64,000 bases of DNA from assembly GCA_030685235.1 (NCBI GenBank), contig MU839079.1:1-64000 (forward strand). The letters are read 5' to 3'. Below are positions 1-12,800 of the stretch, piece after piece. The position numbers and the translations under genes were made by a program. Numbering within the stretch: position 1 is the first letter of the stretch; every line of letters begins with the position of its first letter. The notes beneath the pieces were generated by a model. It had not been told where the DNA came from. It searched no databases and worked only from the letters and a program-made list of their open reading frames with translations. This stretch comes from Copromyces sp. CBS 386.78 (taxonomy: Eukaryota > Ascomycota > Sordariomycetes > Sordariales > Sordariaceae).

Positions 1-95
1 ATTTTTATTTTTATTTTTATTTTTATTTTTATTTTTATTTTTATTTTTATTTTTATTTTTATTTTTATTTTTATTTTTATTTTTATTTTTATTTT
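1..95. repeat. (ATTTTT)n hexanucleotide microsatellite
   Basis: Uninterrupted ATTTTT units run from the window edge to about position 95, so the true left end lies outside. The reverse complement (AAAAAT)n occurs at about 22328-22437, attached to a related flanking sequence in inverted orientation, so this tract is part of a larger repeated unit. Confidence 0.95.
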
Positions 96-525
96 GGCTA
101 TCTACGGCCGCATTCGCCGCGGTCGCTCACCGAGGTCGCTTCACCGCAATCGCATTCACCGCGGTCGCATTCAAATAACAACTACTCTTTTCGACTTTTC
201 TCAACAACCAGACCTCGTAACACGATGTAAAAAGCACCAAAATGACCGCCTAATTGAGGCGAACATTTTGCAGGTTCTTTCATTTGGATGCATTCTTTCG
301 TTGAGAAGAGGTGTTGCCGGGAGAGTTTGATGCACGGGCCTCGAGTTCAGCTGAGTTGCAGAATTTCCCGATTGGGAATATGGGCTCCGCAATTATTTTG
401 CAGGGCGACCCAGTATAGACAGAACCGCCGCTCCTTTAGTCTCATTCACTCAGCTACCTCCGCTCGGACTATCGCAGTCTTAGAATTCCTTACGGGACTA
501 AATGAACTCTACCCCTACTAATTAT
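96..525. repeat. GC-balanced repeat unit at left edge of RIP block
   Basis: About 430 bp of near-balanced composition. Positions 106-176 hold imperfect units of about 15 bp rich in CGCGGTCGCATTCAC. Positions 184-266 match, with scattered differences, the reverse complement of 22094-22178; shared words include TTCTCAACAACCAG and ATGACCGCCTAAT. Short open frames here (up to about 78 codons) look incidental. I recognise no gene; it is a repeat of unknown class whose other copy lies at the far side of the AT-rich block. Confidence 0.6.
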
Positions 526-3500
526 AATATTATACTATTTGGACCCGCAAGTTCTAAGATTGCGGCCTCGCTACGGTCTAAGTATAATATATATAAACGA
601 GGGAGGATTTGCGCAAAATATTACTAAAACTATATATAATTAAATTATATAATATTTTAATACTATACTATATCCTAACCGTCGGGTTATACTATTATTT
701 AATATTATATTACTATTTAAATTATATATCTATTATATAATTACTAATGGTATCTTCTCCGCTAATTTCGCTAATTTATTACTGAACGTCTTTGCTAATT
801 TCTATTTTTACTTCCCCTCTACGAATATCCTAAATTTCCAACTTTTATAATTCGTCCAACGAATCTTCTAATTACGAATATTATAATCTTTCGGATAAAG
901 TAGTAAATAAATCTAATAAACCTCTAAACGAAATTATTATTTCTAATACGGATTTTAAGGATTTAATTATCTAATTCAATTTCAATATAATCTATTAAGT
1001 AATTAAGAAATATCGGATAAGTTTATACTAATATCTTATTTTTCTCATTACTAATTATAATAATAAATAAAAGTATAATATACGTATAAAATCCTTAATT
1101 AATATACTTTAATAACTTTCAATATATTAAATCTTTATTAATTATAGCGTTTATTTATATTTCGAATAACCTTAGGCTAAACTTCCTTTTAACGAAGATT
1201 CTATATTATTTAGTATAATAGACTAATTTGAAATATAACCTAAAATTTATTCCCAAATTTCCTTCCGCGCCGAATTTAAATTACTACTATATCGATTAAT
1301 ATTTTAAAAATTCTTTATAAAAATATTTAATAGTAGTAGTAACGTATCCTACCCTTTTACTATTAAAAATATTTCTAATGTAACCTAAATTCGATTATAA
1401 TTCTATACCGCTTATAATATTCTAACCGAATATACGCTAGAACTAATTATGCTACTTATTATACTATATATATAATAGCGCAATTATTACAAATCTTATA
1501 AATCTAAAAATAGTATTCAAAAATAAAGAAATATTTGTAATTGGGTTATTATTATAGTATCTATTATTATAAGTTCGTTCGCCCTATAAAAGAGTATTTT
1601 TATTCCGTAATTATTTAGTATTTATTTTAAAAGTAATTTTATATAATTGTATGTATAAAATATATTAGTTCGCTTCAATATAGTATCTTTATATAATATT
1701 ACTTTCAAAACTATTAATCGTCTCGTTAAAACTTTTATAATATATATCCCCCTTATCTAATTTCTATATCTTTATTATTTTTATTATATATTAACAATAT
1801 TAAAGGTTAACTTTAAACTCGTTAACCGGGACCCGAATATAATTATTATCTATAATAATTTTAATTTCGTAGACTGTATTAATAGCCTTAATATTAAATA
1901 GCAAAATATTATATAAAATTTTATTATATATTTCTTTATTAGTAGTCCCAATATTTATAATTTATTTATATTATTTTAATAGTGCCTACATATTAAATTC
2001 GAAGTTAATTAATTCTTTAACTATTTTAGTATTACGCCGCCATCTTTAGACCAAATGGCGCATTACCTTACTAAAGGCCGACTAACTTCTATCTTCATTT
2101 AAAAAAGTAAATAGATTATTCCCGATTTTCTAATAATTAAGCGACTACGCACTTCCAATATTTATATATTATAAACTCCTATTATTGCGGAAAACGAAAG
2201 TTAGATTACTAGTATTTATCGTTTTTATAATAAGCTTTTCCTTAATATCCTTAGATTTAATAAAGATAATTTCGGCGATTGATTTATCTTAATCTATAGT
2301 AATTAGAAAATAATATCCTTTATTTACTATATTATTTTCGATTAATTTAAGGCTAATTATGCTTATAACCGTAAATAATAAATCTTTACCGTCCTTATAT
2401 TCTTTTATATTTTTATAAACTATATTAATATAATTTTTCGTATTTTTTAGCCCCTATTAATATGGGATATTAAAGGTTTCGGGAAGGGTACCCGAATAAA
2501 GAAGGATAAGACTAAATTCTACGATAATCGGTATTTATTAGAGGATTTATTTATTTTTAAAATTTTAACCTTCCTTATTGCTAAATTCGTCGAATATAAG
2601 TATTTATTTAAATTTAATTTTTCGGAATATTTTTTATACGCCGGGCAATAATTAACGTTAGAAAAAATTATATTAATTAATAATTATATTCTATCTATAA
2701 TAAAATCTTTTTTCCAATTATATAGTCTAAATATTAAATAATTTCGGGGAAAATAGATATAAATTACTATAGTATATATCGTTACCTATAAGTTATTTGT
2801 ATTTTTATAGTATTTAATAAAACCGTTTCCGTAGGGGATTATAGTATATTACGTAAAATTATTAGCCTACTTCCTATCCTCTTTTATAATAGGAAATTTA
2901 ATAATTACGGGCTTGAAATATTATATTTAATATAATTACTTCGCCCCGAAATTATAAATTAAGCGTTCGCTAATATTATTTTATAATCTGGTATAATATA
3001 ATATTTTATAATTGATAGTAAATAGAAGGCGATTAATATAGTACTTAAATATATTAATATATTCTTTACTTAAAATATTAAATAAAATAAGAATTCTAAT
3101 TATAATACTTAGACTATATTTGTCTGGCTTTCCGCTATTAGCCTTTATACTGCAATTATCTATAAAGTAGTAAAGAATAATATATGAATTTACTAAGCCG
3201 GTAAATATATAAACCTATTTACTAATAGAAATATTATAAATTATATTTATATAATATATTGGAATAAATAAGCGCGTTAAAAATATACTACTTTCCGACT
3301 ACCTGATAATTCGGGATTTAATACCCCTAATATCCTATAATTTAATTTTATTACGCTATTAGAATTAAAATTTAATTCTTTTAATATAAAAGAAGTTTAG
3401 CCTTTATAAGTAGATAAATAAATAATAATCTTAAACCCCGAGTAATTTACTAAGTAAATAGAAATAAGTATAGGAAAAATAGTTATCGACAATAATAAGG

Positions 3501-3934
3501 GCGAATAGATATATTTTAATAAGGGTATTAATTCTGATAATAAATTCCTAAATATGGTTTAAATATTTATATAAATTAGACTTAAAATAGTTTAAAGTAT
3601 AATTAATATAAGTTAATTTCGTATATATTTCGCGTTCTATAGCACTTTTTTTATAATTATACAATATAATAAGATTTATATAGGTTATTAGAATATCCGA
3701 ATATAAATTATTAGATAATAAGTATTAAGTAGAATACTAAAGCCCTATATTTATAGGCCCTACCCCAACCCTTCGATTATTCCTAATTCCCGCCCCTTTA
3801 AGCGCTATATAATTAATTAACGTAAATATAATTAAAATATTACGTTTTTACTTCGTTTAAAATTTAATAATATTAAATATTTATATTACCCTTATTAACT
3901 TTTACTTTAAAGGGAATAAAGGTTAATAAATAAG

Positions 3935-3990
3935 TTTCGCTCTAATAGGAATAAAATTACTAAATAAACTTCGCTCTAATAGGAGTAAAA
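3935..3990. repeat. Pair of quasi-palindromic motifs (TTCGCTCTAAT family)
   Basis: TTTCGCTCTAATAGGAATAAA-type words occur twice at 3935-3955 and 3970-3990. Related words occur inverted near 4465 and 4523 (CCTATTARARCGAAA) and direct at about 11103, 12384, 13095, 13132, 14618, 14661 and 15308 (TTTCGCTCTAATTAAAGTAA). Allowing for C-to-T and G-to-A decay, the consensus is a near-perfect palindrome centred on TAATTA with TTCGCTC / GAGCGAA arms. Confidence 0.7.
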
Positions 3991-5214
3991 TCTCGTTAAC
4001 CCCCTATATAAAGCCTATCTACTACTTTTACTCCTATTAAAATGAAAATTATTTATCAATCAAATTTTATTCTTATTAAAGTAAAGCCTATTTTAACTTT
4101 TATTCTTTTTATAATAAAACCTATTAATAAATTAATTAATATAGTTATTTCGTCCTTTATTAATTTAATAATTTAATAAAATAAAGTATATTAAGATAAA
4201 AGGAAATTATAATATTTAATTTTCTATTTAAATACGAAAGCCTCCTATTTTTCTCGCGGATTAAACTATAAATATTAAAAGATTAGATAAGAACCCTCTG
4301 CTATTTTATCTTATTTTATAATGGACTAGATTATAAATATTAAGAGGTTTACTTTTATTAAACCGTTTATTTACTTATTTATTCTTAATTTAATTAAATT
4401 TATATAAATTATAAAATCTCTTAACTTTCTATCTCCTACTATCTTCCTCCTCAATAATATAAATCTTATTCCTATTAAAGCGAAACCGATTGCGATTTTT
4501 AATATAAAATATTAATTACTATATCCTATTCCTATTAGAACGAAACCGACCCTAATTTTAATACAAGATATTACTTACTATACCTTTATCGATATTAAAA
4601 TAAATTTAAATACCGAAGAACTAATTAAATCTCTATTTCGTACTTGTAAAAATATTAAATCTTAGATTTAAATATATAATATTACTATAATCTTTATTAA
4701 ATTATAGGATATTAATCTGGATTTCTACTATTCTAACACTATTAAAACCCGCCTATTTAAGTATAAAGGCCTTAGAAACTTCGTTATTAAAAATTTAGAG
4801 GAGGGAAAAATAATTTTAGTAGAGAATCCTCTCTTTAAAACGGTTCGTTATACTTTTTATACCGAATTCTTTAAATTTTCTAGAAAAGATTAAATAACTT
4901 TTCTAATATTATATATTCCTCCGGGTAATTATAAGAGCTATAATAGAAGTAATTACGATTATATTAAAACGATTATAATTGTAAATTTATTTATTATTCC
5001 CCCTTATAATAATAATATAATTAATGTATATATCGTTATATTAAAATTTAATTACGTTTACTAACCGGTAGTTAATGTTTCTTATAAATTTAATAGTTAA
5101 ATTCCGAATATAATTACTATAATTATTACTAAGGTTATTAAAGTTAGTTCGGAATTATTTATTACCTATAGTGGATTTCCTATATTGCTCTATAAATAAT
5201 ACGGGTTCTGGTAC

Positions 5215-5460
5215 CATTGTAATAGGTACGAAGGTGTAACGGATTAGGATTTAATAATTAAGAAGGAGTGTAAAATAAATATTTAGAATTAAGCGGCGAG
5301 AATTTAGGAAAAATTAATACTATATTTAGGATAGGGAAATAGAATTAGGGGTATTCTATAGATTGGTCTTAGAAATTCGAATTTATAGTAGGTACGAGGG
5401 CGTAACGGATATTAATTAATATTTAATAATTAAAAAGGAGCGCGAAATAAACGTTTAAAG
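5215..5460. repeat. Two imperfect direct repeats of about 65 bp
   Basis: About 5220-5285 and 5392-5458 share the words AGGTACGARGGYGTAACGGAT and ATTTAATAATTAARAAGGAG, differing mostly by C/T and G/A transitions. The spacing is about 175 bp. This is either a duplicated coding module of a dead element or a tandem non-coding repeat. Confidence 0.7.
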
Positions 5461-7318
5461 CAAATTATAGTTCGGGGGTCGGGGATAAGAACGCTAATAG
5501 ATAGGGTCGTTAATTATATTTAACTTAATTTTATTACTATAGTAGAAACTTTATTTAAATTGTAAAAGAAATATAGGACTATTATAATAATTATAATTAT
5601 AATTATACTATTTTCGCTTATTTAAACCGCTAGTATATTTTATAATTACGAGTGTAATGTTGTTATTATTGTTATTATATCCCGGAATACTAAATTAATT
5701 TACGTAAGTAAATATTTTAATTATTTAACCTCTTTTTTAATATATTTAAAAGCCTTTATAATATTATCCTGTAATGCTATAATCGCCTTATAGATATTAT
5801 CGTATTCGATTACCAATTATTTAGCCCTATCCGCCTTATTCTTTTCTATATTAATTTTAATACCCTTTATACCCAATTATACTGCTTTATACGAATTAAG
5901 AATTTAAAAACCGATAGTTATTAACTTGTATTATATATTTTAAAAGTTAACGTCTATTAATTTCGGGGTAAAGGCTTTTAAAATAAGGGGGGGGGGAGGA
6001 TACCCTACGAAGTATTATTATAAAAATGATAATTATTAATTTCTTTTTTAAATTATATAAATAAATATTAATTTATAAATTCTTTCGGTAATCGTTATAT
6101 TTAGTTAAAGTAGCCGCGTTGCTAAGAAAAAATTCTGCGTTTCTATTAGTATATTATTAAGTTTATTTATATTTTCGATTGCGATTAGGTAATTATATTT
6201 TTCGTATATTGGAAATATTACCCTTTACTTATTTGGAAGGGTATACGATAATTAATTCGCTTTATTACGAAAATTATATAAGGCTTAGGGGGAAGTAATT
6301 GCCGGATAATTTTATTAGGTACGTTATAATAAAGTATTTAAGGTTAATAAATTGTTATATTACGTTAATTACTTTATAAAATTAATTTTTAATTATATAG
6401 CCCGAGCTAACGATATTAGTTATATATAAAAGTCTTTAGTTCGGGTATAGTAATCGGGAATAATCGTCGTTCTATAAATAATGACCTACCTAGGCTAATA
6501 TTATTTTAAGAAAATTAGGATCCTTAGTATTATTTTATTAATTAATATATTAGGGTTGTATATAAGTAAATTGAAGACGCGTGAACCGAAGTATAATTAT
6601 AAATTATAATTATTAGTAAAATTGTTGGCGGTTAAAACGGCCGATTAGTAGGCCGGGTATATCGATTATATAATAACGAATTTAAAAGGGCCTTTAACTT
6701 CTTCTTAAATATTATTTATTTAAATTAGGCAGGTAAATTCGACGAATTTATATATTCGATTAATTTAAAAAATAATTCCGCGAATTATTATTTTTTTATT
6801 AAGGTTAAACCGTAGTATAAAAAGTATGTCCTTTTATAATAGTTTAAGGACTTCGTTTAATTATTACGTTAAAATAAATTAGTATAAGTATATAAATAAA
6901 TAAAATAGTATATACCCTAAAATATATATATTTGTCTAGCCTTTCGTAAGTGTATTTTATTTTTATTTCGTCGATTAATAACCCTAATTTAAAATCCCCT
7001 ACTTTATTTTCTATATTAATATTTTTAGGTAGTAGTGGCTATACGAATATATTATAATTTAGAAGGTTTACTACCCTTTATTTTCCTTATATATTTAGTT
7101 TTTTAAATAGTAGTAGCTCTATAGGTTTATTATCTAGTATTGGTATAGTCGGAGCCTATCCGGGCTTTATATATTAATAAAGTATAATATTGGGGGGATA
7201 AGAAAATATTTTATTTCGGGCAATTTTCTTTTCCTGTTTATATTCCGGGTAAAAGGATTAGTAGTAGGCGATATTATAATAGGAAATCGTCTTCGAATTC
7301 TAATATTTAGCTTCGTAT

Positions 7319-7811
7319 AATTTATTTTTAATAATCCTATTTACGAAACGAATTAAGGTTAATAATTAAGTTAATAATTAAGGCCCGGCTGAAATATATT
7401 TTAAATATTATTATTCATATTTATTCAATTGTAAAAGGTAGTAAACTATAAAAATAGTTATTATAGAACGTATTTAAATATATTATAAAAATAGAGTAAT
7501 ATTAAAGGTAATTGCGGTAATAAGGTTAAATAATAGAAGAATATAGGGGTATAGTATTTTTGTACAATTTATTTTTAATAATTTTATTTACGAAACGAAT
7601 TAAAGTTAATAATTAAATTAATAATTAAAGCCCGGCCGAAATATATTTTAAATACTATTATTTACGTCTATTTAATTGTAAAAGGTAGTAAATTATAAAA
7701 ATAATTATTATAGAATGTATTTAAATATATTATAAAGATAAAGTAATGTTAAAGGTAATTGTGGTAAGAGGGCTAAATAATAGAAGAATATAGGGGTATA
7801 GTATTTTCGTA
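7319..7811. repeat. 247-bp tandem duplication, RIP-mutated
   Basis: Unit 1 (7319-7565) and unit 2 (7566-7812) align without visible indels at a constant offset of 247. Differences are almost all C/T or G/A transitions. Shared words include TTTACGAAACGAATTAA and AGAAGAATATAGGGGTATAG. Both units lack any reading frame. The duplication is shorter than the length usually needed to trigger RIP on its own, so it was probably inside a longer repeat when mutated. Confidence 0.9.
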
Positions 7812-9666
7812 TTAAAGTAAAGTCCGGAATAATGGATAATTAAAATATACGAATTTTCGAAGGAGGATTTAAGGTTAAAAAAGATAGAGTAGGCTTTATT
7901 AATTATATAAGGGGGGTTAGGCGTTTATTTAGGGAAATAAGTTTTAAAAATATTAAGAATCTTTACCGCGAAAATATTATAGTAGGGGGTTGCTTATAGT
8001 ATTAGTAAATAAGCGATATAATATATAATGAAGTCTATTAAAATATTAAAATATTATGTATTAGCGGGGTATTATAATAAATATTTAGGGGCTTATTGTT
8101 AGAATATATAATTATATATTTTACTACGCCCAATTTTAATATTAATTTAAATAATTCGCTCGCTAACTATTCGAAAAGTAAATAATTAATATATAGCGTA
8201 ACTAGTAAAGATCCCGCTAGGTATTATAGTACTTAAGCCTATCCGGAATATTAAGATATCGCTGCTTAATAATTTATTATATAAAATATTTATCCCCCTA
8301 TTAACGTAATACTAGCTATGTCCGTATTTAAATAAAAGTCGGTAAAAATCCTATCGAATCGGACTTATATAATTAATATGCTAAGGCTTGTATTTATTTA
8401 CTGGGAAATAATATCTTAGCCCGAATCCGCCGCTTTCGGCTTTAGAAACCCTTTCCGGTAAATAATTATTAGTTATTACTTTAATTTAACTTTATTAAGC
8501 GGGGCGTTATAATAATATTCGTTTATTCGGTTAATAATTAATAATTATTAGTGGAAATTAATTTTTAATTAGAGTAGGGCTTATAATTAAATGAATAAAT
8601 AATATAATTATTGTAGTGGGTTTATTACGACGCTATAAAATAAATAATAGTTAGTTTAATTTAAAAAACTATAAATCTGCTAAAAAGTCGAAAGTAATTT
8701 AAATTTTGATTTTAAAAATTATTATATTTATTGAATTCTAAATAGTTAATTTAATTTAGAGGAGAGGTATAGAAGGGTCGAAAGTAAAATTATAAAGGGT
8801 AGTTAATTTCGAACGGATTTAGAAATAAAGAATTTATTAATTGAGTATTGTAATTAAAGAATAATATTATAACCGCCGCCTACAATTTAAAGAATAGTAT
8901 TATAACCGCCGTTTATAGCTAGGAGTAATTAATTTAGTCTAATAATTACTGTTTAATTTATCTTTACTAATTATTATTAAGAAAGTAATAATTTTAATAT
9001 TTATTAAATATTCTAATAATATTTCCGAAAATATAGAATTGTAATAAGCCGTTTAAGGTTATATATCCGTTTCGGCGTCCGTCCTACTTCTTAAATAACT
9101 ATATATAAAGCGCTTAATTTATTTAAGTGATTATACGTCTTCGCTATTATAAATATCGCTACTTAGAAATTTATACGTATTATATATTTTTACTTTAGCC
9201 CCGAATATATTTATAATTATATAACCTTCCTTATTAAAGGGGATATAACCGTTATTATACTATTCGCTAATATAACTTTTAGCGTAATTATATTTCTTAT
9301 CCTAATTAAAATAAAGTTAGTTAATAAATTCTTATATTTTTTTTTATTATATATTCGTTATTTAGTAGCGAACGGGGTGTGTTACTGTCCTATATATTAT
9401 ATTATAAAGTGAATTATATAATTATATTCTTTATTAGGTGGAGTGGGGTTTAAATTCCTAGGGTTGTAATATTGGAATAAAGAGGGCTTATCCGTATATT
9501 TAAAACGGTTAAGCGGGGTAAGGGCCTCTTATTTAACGTTAGTAGAACTGTATTAATTAGGAATAATATTTAAATTTTCGAAGTTATAATATTTACGTAA
9601 ATTAAAGATTAGGGGTTTAATTACGTAGTTTTTATATTTAGGTAGGGTGAAAATAAGGTAAATATT

Positions 9667-9808
9667 GTCCTTATTATTATTTTTAATATAACCCAAATAA
9701 AATTTATCCTTATTATTACTTCTAATATAACCCGAATAAAATTCGTCCTTATTATTACCTCTAATATAACCCGAATAAAATTCGTCCTTATTATTACTTC
9801 TAATATAA
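9667..9808. repeat. 39-bp tandem repeat, about 3.6 units
   Basis: Units start at about 9667, 9706, 9745 and 9784 with the core GTCCTTATTATTACTTCTAA followed by TATAACCCGAATAAAATTC. The period is exactly 39 (13 codons), so it may be the ghost of a repeated peptide in a dead coding region. The first unit carries the most T/A changes. Confidence 0.9.
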
Positions 9809-12800
9809 TTAAAGCGAACCTTATTATAATTATAATGCTAATATTTCTGTATTTTAAATAAAAAACCCGAATTAGAATTAAGACGCTTATACTTCTCCCT
9901 ACGGCTACAGTTAAAGCTATTGGAATAATAGTCGGGATTATTTAAATTATTAATTAGGTTAATTAATATTACGCTTTTATATTAACCTACTTTTATTACC
10001 CGCTTTTATTTCCGAATCTATAGGGTTATAGCCGCGGCCCCGCCCTACTTATACTTTCTATAAAACGTTTAAAACTTCTCCTCCATTTTAACTTCGACTA
10101 TAATCTCTTATTCTATTAATATTACTAATAACTCCTATTAATAACCGTCGGCTAAAGATTACGCCTTTTTAATTTATAACTTTTCTTCTACTTTAAAATC
10201 CTTAATAGGATACTAAATAAACCGTTTAATAATTTTATTATAATTATCGTCCGTAGCGTTATTAATAATAATATAAATACTATTTAGGAGCGTAAAATAC
10301 TCTATTTCTAAATTAGTAATATTAATTTTAACTTAGTCGGCTTATATTGGGCCGGCTAATAGTAAGTTATAATTAAATTATATTTAATCGATTTCGAAAT
10401 CTTATAATATAATTTTTATAATTATTTCAATTAAAAGAGAATAGAAATCGCCGATATAATATACGTAATCCGTATTATATAACTTTATATTTATTAGCAA
10501 TTCAATTACCTACGAAAAGTAATTGAATTAGTACGAAAAATTATATTTAATAGCTTTATAATTAAAAAAAGGTCCGAAATTCGTCGCCAACCTTAAACAA
10601 AATACTTAAATTATCTAATAGTAAATTTATAATTAATTTGTAAATTTATTATTCGTATATTAACTTTTATTCTAATTATAATAAACCAGCCTTAAAAGGT
10701 TGATCCCAATTAAAATATAAATATATAATATATTTTATATAATATATATTCTTTTATCTAATTATTAATTATATTATTTATAATAGGAAGAAACTACTTA
10801 ATAAACTAAATTTAACCAATTCAGTAAAGTCGGCCTATATATTATAAAATAATATTCTAATTCCAAATATAATTAAATTTAATCCTAACGTAATAAATTA
10901 TATAAAAATTTAAACTAATTATATAAACGTTCGAATTTAATATTAAAACGTCGATATCTATTTTCGGTTAATTCTATTTAGTAACGACGTAGCCGCGGTT
11001 GGCTTAGGACTAATTTAAATAGATTATATCTATTTATATCCTAACTTTCTTTAAAATAGCGTATAGTATCCTAAAATTAAATTAGCATTTATACGGGCGG
11101 CCTTCGCTCTAATTAAAGTAAATAATTTCGAATTCTAATTAAAATAGAATTAATTAGATTAAAATTTATATTTATATTTAGGGGGAATTTACTACAACTA
11201 ATACCCTCTTCCGTTTATAATATATTTCGGCGTATTTCCTAACTATTTATATAAATAAAGGGGATTTTACGAAGGCCCGATATACTATTTATATACAATT
11301 TATTAGCGGTATAATATAAGTATCCTATATAAGATATAAGAATTAATATAATAACCCGTAATTATAATTGAATTTAATTAATTTATTAATAATTTTAATA
11401 CTAAAGATAATATCTTTATTACTTCGTATTATTTAATTAAAAACTTGAGCCCGCATTTTATAATTACCTTTCTACCTCTCTATAATAGATAAGCCTTCTA
11501 AAAGGCGGGCGCCCTAGATAGCGTTTTACCTATTAATTATATTATCTTCGAATATTAGGCTCTAAGCGTAGACGTCGAATGATAAAAATTAAAGAAAGCG
11601 GATAAATATAAAGTTTAAAACGATTTTCCGCTTAATATTTATAATTTTTAGCAAATTTAAATTGTTAAATTCGTATTTAAATAATTCTATATAAACGTCC
11701 TTTAAAAAATCGTTAAAAGCGTAAACAATCTTTATAAACTGGGTTTTATAACTTAATTCGACTTAATATATCCTTATCGGCGGAATATTTAACGAAGGGA
11801 AAGTAACGGTGCCGTTAAATAAGCGTAGGGGTATATTTATACCCCGGTTTACTATTATAATATAATTTTACTTAATAATTTATATAGTAATTTACTAAAT
11901 AATTTTACTCTTATTAGTAATAGCTTCTTAAATAAAAGGGTAGAATACTTATTACGTATAACCCCACCTCTTATTAATTTACTATAAACGACGAATTACT
12001 ATTGGAAATATATTTAGGGTAATAATATAATTAGAATCGCCGAAAGTATATAACCTCTTAAACCTATTTTAGAATAGGTTTACATAATCTTTAAAACCTT
12101 TCGGCAATTTAAAATATTTATTAAAATCGGTACCTTCTTAAATAAAGTAAATAAAGGTTTTAATATTAGTAATCCGGTTAAATATAAGCGTAATTAAGTA
12201 AAATAGCCGCTAATTAGTAAGGATAATACGTATAGTATACTATACTAACGAATTATAATTCTTCGCAAACTACGTTTCGTCGAAAATAAATATATTAAAT
12301 TTAAAATCTTATTTTATAATTATTTTAAATTTAAATTTACAAGGCCGCTAATCCTTCCTATATTATATATTAGTTTTTACAACTTTCGCTCTAATTAAAG
12401 TAGTAAATTTATTTATTGGGTTTAAGGACTACTTTTTACTCTTCTAATATAATATCTGCCTATACTATAATAATTTTTTCGTCCTCTTTAAAATCGCTTT
12501 TATCCTCCTTACCTAGAATTTTGGCCTTTAATTTAAGCGTAGGTTTTAGTAGTTTAAATAGGTTTACCGGCCGTTGCCCATATTTCCGAAGGACTAATTT
12601 ATTAAAGGTACGTGGATTAATATTAAATTTTAAATCGATCCTAGGTTTTTTTACTTACTGTACTATTATTGAAGAATATAAATAAATAATGATATTCTAC
12701 GCCGTTTTAACGAAATAATATTCTTGGATTTAACCCTTTATTAATATATTGAATTTATTTTATATAAAGGTCCTTTCCCTATAAAGATCGCTAGTAGAGA

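Noticed and set aside
9667..9808. CRISPR-like array
   Set aside because: Units are contiguous with no unique spacers, and the genome is eukaryotic.
12416..12685. 89-codon frame inside the RIP block
   Set aside because: Composition follows the AT-rich background, with no recognisable motif; likely chance survival.
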